This document shows positions 23,222 to 34,900 of a DNA stretch of 64,000 bases, one piece after another. This stretch comes from Rhyzopertha dominica (Eukaryota > Arthropoda > Insecta > Coleoptera > Bostrichidae). A program made the translations under genes and the position numbers. Position 1 is the stretch's first letter. Each line of letters starts with the position of its first letter. The DNA lies in assembly GCA_025024175.1 (NCBI GenBank), contig QCXZ01000041.1, positions 24,857,786 to 24,921,785 on the forward strand, given 5' to 3'. The notes under the pieces were generated by a model. That model worked only from the letters and a program-made list of their open reading frames with translations. It was not told the origin of the DNA and ran no database searches.

Positions 23222-25081
23222 TTTACTTTACTGTTACTTTAGATTCTTTTTCTGGTCAACTTAAAAGCATCACTTCGTGCTAAAATATCTTTAGTTTAGC
23301 TTCCTGCTTTATTCTGACTACGGTCCTGCTTGCCACGAGCAAAACGAGGGGTATCCTACACGCGCCACGGAGTTTTTCACGGGGTAGGTCGCATAGTACG
23401 CAGCTTTCAGGCGCATGCCCGGAGGGTCCTGAAAATTCTCCACTTTGTCAGTTAATGGGGTGGCTGCTAGTCACGTTGTTAGGTACTGGTTATAGGAATC
23501 CACTACAATTGGGGTAAGTTGCAGATTTTAATTTGTATTTCGCATTGTAGTGTAGAGAAGCGACCGTAAATATCTTGGGAACTAAGTATTTTCTACGGAA
23601 ACCAGCTGATTTAGCAACTAACAAATTTTGCTTACATAATCGATAATAATTGATAATTTATGACCGCTTCAAAAAGCTTTTTCAAGTGGTTGTATGCTTT
23701 AATAGATTGTAGTATCTTCTTGCCCTATTTAAATGTTAGGGCGTTTACTGCTCTTCTTAAGTTATTGATCTTCTCAATTGAGACCGCGTGTGCACTAAGA
23801 TCGCAGTGGCCTGGACTCGCCGTTGTCACTCGTTGCCCAGCTATCTTAAGTAGATATCCGTGTTTGTCTTAGAATAATTGAAGCTGGACAAGACCTTGAG
23901 TTGTGTTGCTAGAACGTAGTTATCGATTTAGAAGAGCAACTGCGCGGCAGATTCTGATGCGTGGTAAAATCGTATGATTTATAAAGCTGATCGTATTTAG
24001 GAGTTTTAGCTTAAAATAATTGTATAACGGAGCCAGATAATTGAGTATATTATGGAAAAGATAATTATTGCAGAAAAAAATTGAGTTACACTTTACACTA
24101 TAAATTTTTGTTGCATTATGCTCTTTTTGAAAATGTAATATTGACAATGTCTGCAACTTTACAACTAACTGACAATGAATCTGCTGATTTAATATATAAT
24201 ACGAGAAAAGGCGTATTGCTTTTCATAAATGACAATGAACGATATATATCGTCGTCATACAAAATCTTTAGCGTAGTCTGAAATGTTCCATTCAACAAGT
24301 GGACACGTCACACTTACGAGTATGTTCGTTCGGCCTACACTTCCCAAATGTCAAAGATTTGCATACCTAGTTTGAGACAAGGTATGTGAATGGTAGAAAA
24401 TATGATAAATGTTTTTGTTTAAAACAATATACAGCCATTGCATGGCTCGTATCTGTTTTTAGCTACATGAATCAGTATATTGGGCTTTTTTTTGGGAAAT
24501 CCGTATTTATTTTGGCTTATCCTTTAATTAATGAAGTATAATGTACGACGCTTTATTGTTTTTTATTTCCCACAAATAAGAATTTTGACTTGATTTGTTT
24601 TTCAGTATTATTGTCTATTTTGGTCACTCACACATAGTTATTGTCTAAACTGTTTATTTCGACGCGACTCTTAATGTTTTGCAGGACACACGAAAGAAGT
24701 TCCTGGAGTATAAAAAGATGTGGATTAAAAGCATTTTAAGCATGACTTTAACATCTCAAAAACCTCGGTTATCTTTTACAATAGCTATTTTCGGATATGG
24801 ATTGGAAATTTATATTTATATGAGTATTTTCATTCTGTATTTTGACCAAATTGCGGATATTTTATTAAATCATTAAAACACGGAAAGTATATGCTTTTTA
24901 ACATATAACAATATGAGTAATAAATTATCGCATTTTGTGGAAACCTTTTTTGATTTATATTAGTTTTTTCGTTTGTGGATTCTGGTTACAATTAAATACT
25001 GTTTTGATGACGTTTCAACCTTATATGTAGGTTTTTATCAAATATATATTTTCTGTAACATAAGTTTGACTCTAATATGAC
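23222..25081. other. AT-rich gene-free stretch
   Basis: No frame resembles a known family. A GC-richer block at 23330-23440 is unexplained. No RNA gene or transposon end was recognised. Confidence 0.4.

Positions 25082-25132
<51 letters not shown>
25082..25132. repeat. (TTA)n microsatellite
   Basis: About 17 TTA units, the same class of motif as the array at 18507-18708. Confidence 0.95.
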
Positions 25133-25134
<2 letters not shown>

Positions 25135-25619
25135 TAATTTTCTCGCTGTGATTTCTGTTAGCCCTAACGGCAAATCTGGATTTCGACGCGAAATCGTAGG
25201 GTTTACCCCAACTCCTGGTATTATTGTGAAAGCATTCATAATCGTCAGTACAAAATTTTAATGGAACTGTTAATTACTGCGAATTTATTTTAATACGGTT
25301 TCAAGAAAACAATTCCTTTCTGGATAATATTGCATTGACAGATGATTATCATTTTTATTAAAATTTATTTTGAGAAGCATTATTCATACCGCTAGCGAGA
25401 CTCCAAGCCTCGCATATTTCATTCCAAGAATCTTCAAGAGGACTGATAGTTTAATGTTTGGATGGAGTAGTGAAAATATGTTTTATGAGTAAAATTTAAT
25501 AAAATTTAATAGGTTTAATAAAAAAGATATGCACCTTCTATTTTATTATAACCTACTCTTGTAATTTTACGGGTGAATCCAATTTAAATATTTTATAAGT
25601 NGTTTTTTACCATTGACCG

Positions 25620-25900
25620 ATTATAGCGAATTATTTTATCAACATGATGGAGCACCTTCCCCCTATGTGGCCATATTGTAAAAAACCTTTTTGAAAGAGG
25701 TGTTCCGTGGCGGCCTTTTTTAAGTTCCCCAGATCTAGCAGTTGATTATTTTGATGGAGTGCAATAAAAATTCAAGTCCTTAACAACCAAGGAAGACTGT
25801 TCAAAACGTGAAAAATTTAGATCCTATGTCAATAAAAATGTTAGGCGTCGAGAGTTACCTGAAAGGTATGAAAAGTGTGTGGGAGTCTATGGGCGTAATT
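25620..25900 (+). pseudogene. Relic of a mariner-type transposase C terminus
   Basis: Frames with stops resemble the C-terminal part of IS630/mariner transposases. A QHDGAPSPYV-like block is followed by a degraded SPDL...DYFDG block and an ELPERYEKCV-like ending. It is highly decayed and no TIRs were found. It is a different, older copy from the element at 21486-23221. Confidence 0.55.
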
Positions 25901-28540
25901 TTTAACAATTTTAAAAATGTCTTTTTTTAATCTGTAGCATAATGATTAAAATTTAGGGCCACTTTATTGTAATTTTTGGTTTCATTGATCTATAGTTTTT
26001 TGTTTTCTGTTATAGCTTCTGTTTTCCTGGCTATCGTGCAACAAGCCTATCATATATTTGACACAATACTTCAGTACACACTTCATAAATAATAAACAAA
26101 TTGAAATGATCTTCGTTTGAGCAGTTAAAGCTGGAGGGACATTGTTAGTAGTTTAATAAATCCAGTGACATTTCGTAACAAGGGCTAACACGATTTTGTT
26201 AAACCGGAATCTATTGGATTAGAAAAGATATTTCGTAAATAAGTAAAGAATAATTGAGGTTTAACTTTAAACTTATAAGTTGCCCCCATTTTTAGTGCTG
26301 AGTAGGTTATCACAATTAAGTGGGAGTTTGCACTTCGAAGCTTTGAGTTTCAAGCACATTTGGAAGGCGATATTCAATCGTTTCTGCATAAATATCTCAA
26401 CACCGGTTGAGTTTAGTGGAAACACATGTCATATAAAAAAAAGTAGAGTAAGAATTTCTCAAATCATAAAACACCGGTTTTTCTTAAGTTATCAGTAGAG
26501 GCCACAATCTTAGGACACCCTGTATAGAAAGTCCATATAACCATATAAGATAGTGATGTAATTATTGAAAAATGCGGACCCGATGGCCGATAGCTTAAAA
26601 TTGTCCGTAGATAGACTGTTTTCTAAACGTTGATTTTTTCATTTCTAGCGAATTTTTAAAGCCCTCTTGATAATATCAGCCATATAAATCTTTGCTAGCT
26701 CTGAGCTTCTAGAATAATTCACCGGTAATGTAGGTCTTCAAGTTTCCCATAATTAAATGCGGCCATATCCAACACACGAGCTGATAACGCGTGAAAAAGG
26801 AAACGCGTACGCAGTTATTGATTACCGCTTTTAAATTTGTGTCGCATGCTGTCGTGCCGGTCCCGCATGTTTTCCGATTTGCTGGGTTTCCTCATTGTAG
26901 TAAAAGTGTTTTTTACAAATTCATGATGACGTGATTATCTAATTCGTTAGTTGCCTGCAAATTTAACAGTTTCGCTTTCAGTGCAGGGCGAGTGAGCTGT
27001 ATTGATCAGAGCTGTGTTATATTTACTTTCGTGTGACGACTAAATTCGATAACTCGGTTCTCCGTAGTGTAAGCGCATTAATGTTTCGGAGATATGTGAT
27101 TATTGGCAATGATGCATAAACAAGGTAAACTGTTTTGTTACAATAAAATTAAAATTTGATGTTCAGATTAACGAGCATATAGTGTTACATTATAAGTTTT
27201 ATGATAATTACGAAATTGCGTTTTTAAAATTTTAAAATAAACTAATTCCTATACAAAATTGTGTGTAAATATATACTTCTTCCGTGGCGTGTGAGACACA
27301 AATAGGAAAATTTTGTATGCATTTTTAATACATACTGTCTTGTGTTGTAAAAGTTTGCAAAATAATAAAAAAATAAAGTATTTGGAATGTATATACACGG
27401 CGTCTACGGAAACGTGATTTTTAAGATGGCTAATTAGCTTTTTCTATTACAGGGTGACTCAAAATGTATTGCATATTTCAAAACCACAGAACATTGTAAT
27501 CCTGTATTATTTTGCTATGTTATTATGAGCAAATGAGGAATTGTGGAAATCATATGTGAAAAATGACGTTATTAAGATATCCTCCATTCGGCGTTGGCAT
27601 ACCTCCAAGCGAAACCTTAAATTCGCAAAAATAAATTAAGGAATATCATCTAATTGTTTCAATTTTCTCTCATATACGAACCTTAAACTGATGCAGATTT
27701 GCTGTAGGATCCACCTAAACATGATGTTTCAGATATCTCAGCAGGAAACAATTCGCCAATGGAGTTGTAGCCTTTGACAGCAAATCTTTATTATAACACA
27801 TGTGCGACTTAGCCTAGACTTAATGGCGTTAAAAGCTGGCAATAGAAAAAATATTTGTAATGTTTTAGTGTCTTATATTTACCTTTAAAGGTTTTCTGAA
27901 AATTTAAATATTGCGTGATACGTCACCGTTCCCGGAGACGCAATCCGTTATTGCGCTGATGCGCTGAATGCCCTGTTGCACGCTTGACACCTTTGTCGCT
28001 GTTGAATACGCGGGACCTTTGTTTACTTTTTGGTTTTGTGCACGGTATTTCTACAAAAAAATTTTTTCAGTAGACATTGTCAACCGTATAACCAAGAACG
28101 AGACACACTTTTAACAAAAAATATCAAAAACAAAACAAACATGCAATGCAAACTCTTGCGGCCGGATCGTTCGATTTCACGCAAATTAGGCGATGTTGAT
28201 TTTTAAAGGTTGCGATTTGATAAAAATGATGTAATGACAGTTGTATACACTGTATCTGAGGTTTAAACGAGTTTACGTAATAAATAGTTGTCCCAGATTT
28301 AATAGCACTTGAGATATGTACTTAACTTGCGGCTGCTATAAATTGAATTCTGTTTCCGTTACAAGTTAATATTTTAATTTAATACATAACTATATTTTAC
28401 ATTTTAATATTTACAGTAAAAACGACTAGCGTAACGCGCTTAACACATCAATTCGCGTACGGGTTGTTATAATGAATAATTACGGTTGCGAGTTTGGGAA
28501 ATAAAATAGCAACGCTCGTGCGACCTCGGTTTTAGAAACT
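25901..28540. other. Gene-free stretch with repeat-family ends
   Basis: CACCCTGTATAG at about 26515 and TACAGGGTGACTC at 27448 look like ends of the TACAGGGTGA family. No coding frame with family resemblance was found. Confidence 0.4.
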
Positions 28541-28560
28541 TCATCTCGGCCGACCGCACT

Positions 28561-28627
28561 TATAAAACGGGTGTGGCAACATCGCACAGTTACGCCGCAG
28601 TAAGCGCGCCAGGGAACGGTGACGTCA
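28561..28627 (+). promoter_or_regulatory. Candidate core promoter: TATA box, initiator-like site, CRE
   Basis: TATAAAA at 28561-28567 is followed after about 20 bases by an ACAGTTAC initiator-like site (28586-28593), and the perfect palindrome TGACGTCA (28620-28627) is the CREB/ATF consensus. The surroundings are unusually GC-rich for this window. No first exon with a clear donor was identified. It could serve MADD, whose first recognised exon starts about 3.1 kb downstream, or an unrecognised transcript. Confidence 0.4.
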
Positions 28628-30717
28628 GAGATTCAAACTTTAAACATAAACAATTTTAAAGCAATTACTAAGTGCTTTGCGAAAAATAAAAAAACACGGG
28701 TCTATTATTTTTACATGTAGATTCATATACTGCAATAAAAAAAGGGGCTATAGGCCCATTGCCTCTAATGCTGTAGGACTTGTGGCACCGTCTCACTGAA
28801 ACCAGGTTGCTGGCCCATATCTATCTCAAACTTAAAGAGCGAAACAAAAGAAGTTATGATTCGGAATTAACAGTACTTGGTTACCTTAAAAAATATGGAC
28901 CAATAATGTCTGTTGAAAAACATTGCAGCGTGCGGTTGATGTTTGCCGCGATTCCTAATGTTCGCGGGCGTTCAGCAGGTTTTAAGTTTAGGGTAAAACA
29001 GCTGCGTTCGAATTTCTGAACCCAACATTTGATAAAATTGGCGCTTGACGCTTGTTGTATGTCATGAAGCCGATATTGAATTCGAAAACGTCTCGGTATG
29101 GTAATGTAACTGTTGGTTTCGTAATAACTGCAGTCGTAAAAGGCACCTTGATCTTCCGGAAACTGCTACATTGCTCATTACTACCCAACGCATGATGGCT
29201 AACCACTCCGTCATAATTATATACTGCGTTATTTAAAACACAAATATGCAATCCATTCTTAGTCAACCTGTATAAGAGATACAGAGAATTTATGTGCTAC
29301 AAACATCCCGCATTCATAGATTAAAAACTAATGAAAGTCAGATTTCGAAGCTTATCGCTTCTTGTGCTCAAAGTACTGAAACAAAATTTTGTGTTAACAT
29401 ATTGATTTGTTTTATTACTTAAATACAAACAATAAATATCATACACCTTGTGAAATCCCAAGTATTCAAAATATACATACAAATATTCTATTGTATTGAT
29501 CATTTTCATTTCTTGGAAAATCTGCAAAATATTGAACAATTGTATTAAATATCCGCAGATTAGTACTGCTGTACTTTTATATGAATAACGTTAGTGTGTT
29601 TTGAGAGTACGTTTTTTTCCTACATACAATGCCGGAAGAATGCTACTTTAGCACAGAGTATTTTAGTAATTAAATAGAAATAGGTATGCCTATCTACTAA
29701 TTCAGTTCACAGATAGACGTCGCGCTTTATTAGGCCAAATTTTAGTTCAGATCCCGGGAGCGACTAGTGTACGTAGACGCGCAGTTACAGCAGCACAGAC
29801 AAAATACGGCGATCAGTAGGAGCGGCGCGAATACGCATTGGGTCTTCCACGTCCCTAAGACCACTGTTGCCAGACGTAGGGATTTGTCACTATTGGAAGG
29901 AATTATTTCTGTCAGGACTTCAGGGAGGATTTTTTTAAATTAATCGTTATGTGGGGATCTTGAGCTAAAATTAGGACACCCTCATATCGTTTTACAGACC
30001 AGTCCTTCACCAAAAATAGTTTTCAAAATCACAGGTGCTTTCTATGATTTTATTATTGTCAAAAAAACAGAAATAACTTTAGGGAATATTCCAGAATCCG
30101 TGAATAAAGTAAAAAAATATATTTAGAAAATACTATTAAACAGCTGACAAACCGGACAAATGAAAAACCACGTATTTTCTTAATTTGTAAATGAATTTAT
30201 TTTTAACAATTTAACAGTTATATATTATAGTGCCTTCTTCTCTTTTGTGCTAACATATATTTTAAATCAAACGTATTCAAGAGAATTTCAACCATTAAAC
30301 ATAAAATTTAGAGCTGGAATACATATAAAAAATACAAATGTATGAGACATTAAAAATGCATACTAGTGTGTATACTATTTTCCTAATAACTTCAAAACGA
30401 GACAACTATCAGCCTTGCTTTTTGACTACAGTTTTTGTTCAATAAAAGGCTACAAAACAAAGTTAAAAACTGTATACCGTTCTAGTTTTTCCGAAATAAA
30501 AAAACAAAGTTACTTTTTTGCAATTTTCTGTGTGTATGTACTGTTCTGGCAATAAGTTCAAAACGAGAAAAGGTATCAACCTCAGGTTTTTATAAGTTTT
30601 TCTTAAATAATAGCCTACAAGAGAAAGTGAATAAAAGTATGTTGTTCTATCTAGTTTTTCTTCAGAAAGCATGAAGAAAATTTCTTTTTTTATTTTGTGG
30701 TTTATGTAAACTAATTA

Positions 30718-30762
30718 CTATACTATACTATACTATACTATCTATACTACACTATACTATAT
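30718..30762. repeat. TATAC-rich simple repeat
   Basis: Tandem ACTAT/TATAC units with minor interruptions. Confidence 0.85.
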
Positions 30763-30899
30763 GCAAAAAGAAAAATGACACTCGTCCCGGGTTTTCACCA
30801 TTATCTTTCTTACATAAAGCACACAAAGAATTTACCGTCGTATTTAATTTTTTGAGAAATGGAAAAAGTATAAAAAAATTTCAAGTAGTGCCTTTTACT

Positions 30900-31198
30900 A
30901 CTATTTATAGAACCCAGTTTCCTCTAAACTGAGTCCTAGTTCGTTAAATTTGGTTGAGGCGTTTAGAAGATATAGTATCTAGAAGTTTAGAGGCCATTTT
31001 GCTATGTAGTGACGTTACCATGGCAACCACAGATAAAATGTTGCTACGAAACATTTAGGTAATCAAACATAGATTCTAAAAAAATCTATTTCCACTTGTA
31101 TTTTATCGGTAAATTTTAGATTATTTGCATTTATTTGTAATGTCATGTCAAATACGTCTCCTAGTGGAAATACCTCCGTACCCTTAGTAGATCACCCT
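30900..31198 (-). repeat. TACAGGGTGATC-family repeat, reverse copy
   Basis: In reverse complement the end reads TACAGGGTGATC, followed by ACTAAGGG. It carries a GCCATGGTAAC block also seen near 13981. The inner end is unclear. Confidence 0.5.
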
Positions 31199-31702
31199 GT
31201 ATGTAGTGACTGTAACGATACTTTACTATCGAAATATTGTTCGCGTTTCTAGGCGCGTGGGAAGTCTCACATGAAGAGGGTGCTAAGTAGAGAATAAGCA
31301 GACAAAAATGATCTAAGTGAATGTAATGATAAAAGGGTGATTTAAATTATTAGTGATAACATTTAGTTTATATCAGTACTTAGTGTGTAAATAAAGGAAG
31401 TTTGATAAAAGATCCGCTCTTATTAACGCCTACACGTAGCACTAAAGTTTTAGGGTTTGTAGCTACTGTATAATGTTAAATTTTCAGAAAAACGCGTTCA
31501 ATAGTTATTTAACATTGGCGGGGGAGAATTTAAACACGGACTGTATAATACAACTAATTATTTATCGGGATAAATAAGAAATTACCTACAATACAATAAT
31601 TAGAAGAAGGCTAGGTTTAGCGCTCTGCTATTTTATCACTAAATATATCTATAATATATAATATATAATAATATATAATTCTATTTTCTCCCCTTTTTAT
31701 AG

Positions 31703-31811
31703 AATATAATGGAACGACTATGACCAACAGCAACTTTAGGAGAATGTTCAAAGCGCGAACTTGCCGTCATGCAGATTTTCAGATGAAAAGGTGACCTTAT
31801 TTAACATTCTC
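31703..31811 (+). other. MADD 5' untranslated segment with two uORFs
   Basis: A pyrimidine-rich acceptor ending CCTTTTTATAG at 31702 marks the likely start of the first recognised exon. Before the main ATG there are two overlapping uORFs: 31709-31723 (5 codons including the stop) and 31720-31794 (25 codons including the stop). The second starts within the ATGA overlap and stops 17 bases before the main start. Another acceptor-like CAG at 31780-31782 would remove both uORFs. Confidence 0.5.
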
Positions 31812-31925
31812 ATGTCGCTAGACGGCGAGAGGCAGTTTCTATGCCCCAGACTGATAGACTATTTAGCTATCGTCGGGGCTAGACCCGCCAACAATGCTAG
31901 ACCCAGTACAAGTCCGCCTATCCAG
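31812..31925 (+). CDS. MADD: MADD exon 1 (residues 1-38)
   Basis: It starts MSLDGERQF and carries the conserved uDENN opening [14 protein letters not shown], followed by a Ser/Pro linker. The start was chosen because the conserved block begins ten residues later and the upstream in-frame codons have no ATG. It ends at phase 0 before GTAAGT. Confidence 0.9.
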
Positions 31926-34900
31926 GTAAGTAAAACCTTTGTTTGTATTAATTTGTGGGTTTTGATTTTACTTTAAAAGTAATTATGTAATTAACTATAA
32001 TTTACTTTTTCTTTACTTCTTAGGCACATGTCATTAAACGAAAAGCTCCTTTTTATTATGATTTCCACAATTATTTGCTAATAAAGCTAAGTTTTTAATT
32101 AAATAACGTAAGAACAATTTACTTAAATCAATTTTCACCGCAGTTTGCTCAGTTATTCTTAATTCCATGTTTTTAACATAATTACAGAAGGTAAATATTT
32201 ATTTGCAATTTTTGCAATAATGAAAAATTCTATGAAGCTACATGGTTCAAGTCGGCCTCATAACGTCATCCCACGCAACCTGCAAAGCAGCTATATTCTC
32301 GCCTTGTACGCCCTAAATTTCCAAGGCGTTTAATATCTGTCACTGAAACTTGATCATAGGGTTATCGACGACATCAAATTGTGTTGACTTGAATGCACCT
32401 TGATAACTTCGGAAGGAAATGCTGCTTGCTATATTCACGTGTATTTGCATATTTGACCCAAAGTCGATGAAATACAATGCTTTTCATTTACTATTAAAAA
32501 TTACGATTGCCAAAATGATGTACTCGTAATATAAAAGGCGAGAGTATACTATTATAATTTTTATTATGATTACGAGATACCAACTGTTATGGTCTTTAAT
32601 CTAATAATTATTTAATTTTTCCATTAAAAACAACTTCAAACACAAACAGTTTCTAGCATTTTCTTCCTAGTATCTGGGAAAAATAATAGCAAGTAAATAA
32701 TCTCTAATTGCTGAAACAATGACATTTTGCAAATAAAGCTAATTTTTGTAAATATTTTTTACCTTACCCCGAAAAATAAATATTGCTTTATATGTAGATA
32801 GATGCCGAGTTTTGTCTTCTTCAATTTAGGTCATTACAAGGTATGCGTAATTTTTACTTCTTCTTGATGAAAAACTAGAAAAACTCGCCGCCACCATATT
32901 CTATTTTTACGGCTGTTTTTTAAAAGTTAGCTTAACACTTATTAAGGTACAAATTATGCCTACATACCCATCGCTGCACACAAAACCCCAAAATTTAGAG
33001 TAACTTTTAAATAAATCAAGTACAATAATAATGGTAATATTGCCGGCCGTGAAAGCCTACATAGTTATATTAAATATGAGTATTATTTGTTTGAAAGCGT
33101 TTCTAAATATGTGTGAGTATGACAAGAACTTTTCAATCAAATGTGGTAAGTAGGTATGCCTAATTCGAATATGCGGATTGTGTTGCTACAAATCCAATAT
33201 GGTATTCATCAGAAAAAAAAGTTTGAGTTAATACCTATAAAACTGCGGTACTAAAAAATATTTATTAATTCTTTTGATTGATTGTTACTGAGCATTTACA
33301 TTCGCTCTATTCAGAGTATTTAATTGATTCTCTAGTAGTACAAAAGTTACTTATTGCAAGTTTCCACCTATATGCATGTATTAACAGATTACTGTTTTTG
33401 GGAGAGATGTGTTCTCGTGAACACGTAAGAAGCTGAAATGATATAAATTTGAGGAAAGTAATTAAAATTACTTCTTCAAAAACGGCTTGCATACCTTGAC
33501 ATATCTTGGTTAACGAACTTGAAAAATTACTTTAGAAGCACGGTTTATCTATAATAGAGTACAAGAAGCTCAATAAATGAGAGATATGAGATCAGATTAG
33601 GCACTTACAAATTTAGGACTATTAAGTACGATAACAGAATTAAATATTTCGATCCATAACATATAAAGGCTGCATCAGGTCCTCATACACGTTTGCTGTT
33701 AAATGCGTACTTAAACCTTAAAATTCTCCTAACTATAATTGTAGACCTTGGTATAAAAACAAAGTCCTAAATCAACATTTATGGGAAAACAAGGAAAAAC
33801 GTTCTGGATTTTGCAGTCGGTTTAACACACTCAAAATTTTCTTTTTTAAATATATGTTATTGGTATACTTCGGATTTGTCTAATTTTTGCATAAAACACT
33901 CGAGTATAGCTGAAAATACATAATTCGTACAATAAGTCAATTTCGTACAAAAGCAGATTTTTGCAGCAAGGTCTTGAATTTAGAAAATATGCTGTATCTT
34001 AATTTTCAAATATTCTGATGTTAATGTTTGCACGAACATTTCTTTCTTTACGTAGCTTCACAAAAATAAATCAATAGGCTTAAGTTATGGCGACTTTGTA
34101 TAACTATTATACGCACGAGCTAAAATTAGCGTTTCTAAATGATGGGTGCTACATAGTAATACAGATTACTGATAAGCAGCTGATCGCATAGGGTATGCTC
34201 TCAAAGAGGCTCATGTAAAGGATTACTTGGCAAATACATGATCACTGTATTGCAGGAAATTAAAAAAAATTACCAAAACAAAAAATGGGGCGTTTTTTTT
34301 AACATAGCATAGTTGATATCAATTTTTCAAAAGAAGCTTTCTGCGATTCGTAGCAAAAAAGTTTTGCAGAAACCGAGCTTAAGTAAACTATAAAACATAT
34401 AATTACATAATAATAAAACACTTGTCTATGATCATACTTCAAATACTTTCTCCGACGTGTTTTAATTAAGAATAAAGCAAATTCTTTCCACGAGGCCAAT
34501 ATGTGACCGTAGCGTGGAAATGCCTTGTCCTTTACTGTTATTAACGTTACTTGTCCTGAAAATATAGTTTTCCGTTACTTTGGCCATTCAAATAATATAG
34601 CTGTGGCATTAGTTTTGCCAGCTTAACATTACAATCNTGTACTGCTGGAGCTTAATCGATAATGAAACAACCGGGGTACTATCCGGTTACGTATAATNGG
34701 TTTTGTCTGTGTCTATTAGGCTCCTTTGTGTACACGATGGAAACATCTGGAAATTTCGAACTTCCATTTACTTCTCAGAGTGTGCTTTGTGTAATACCAA
34801 AACCACTTTGATAAATTACACGATAAGTTACTTAACGTTCTTATGTAAGGTATGTTCTAACCACATTAGAAGTACAAGATGAATAACTATCATTGTTCCT

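Larger units (their letters stand above)
28640..31198. other. Gene-free stretch upstream of MADD
   Basis: It contains a GC-rich patch at 29735-29870 with an arthropod-type TCAGT motif, a TATAC-rich simple repeat at 30718-30762, and from about 30900 a repeat ending at 31198 in reverse-complement TACAGGGTGATC. 5' UTR exons of MADD may lie here, but none can be fixed. Confidence 0.4.

Noticed and set aside
28780..29019. 79-residue plus-strand frame near the candidate promoter
   Set aside because: No family resemblance, start is not a convincing ATG context, and it continues into non-coding sequence.
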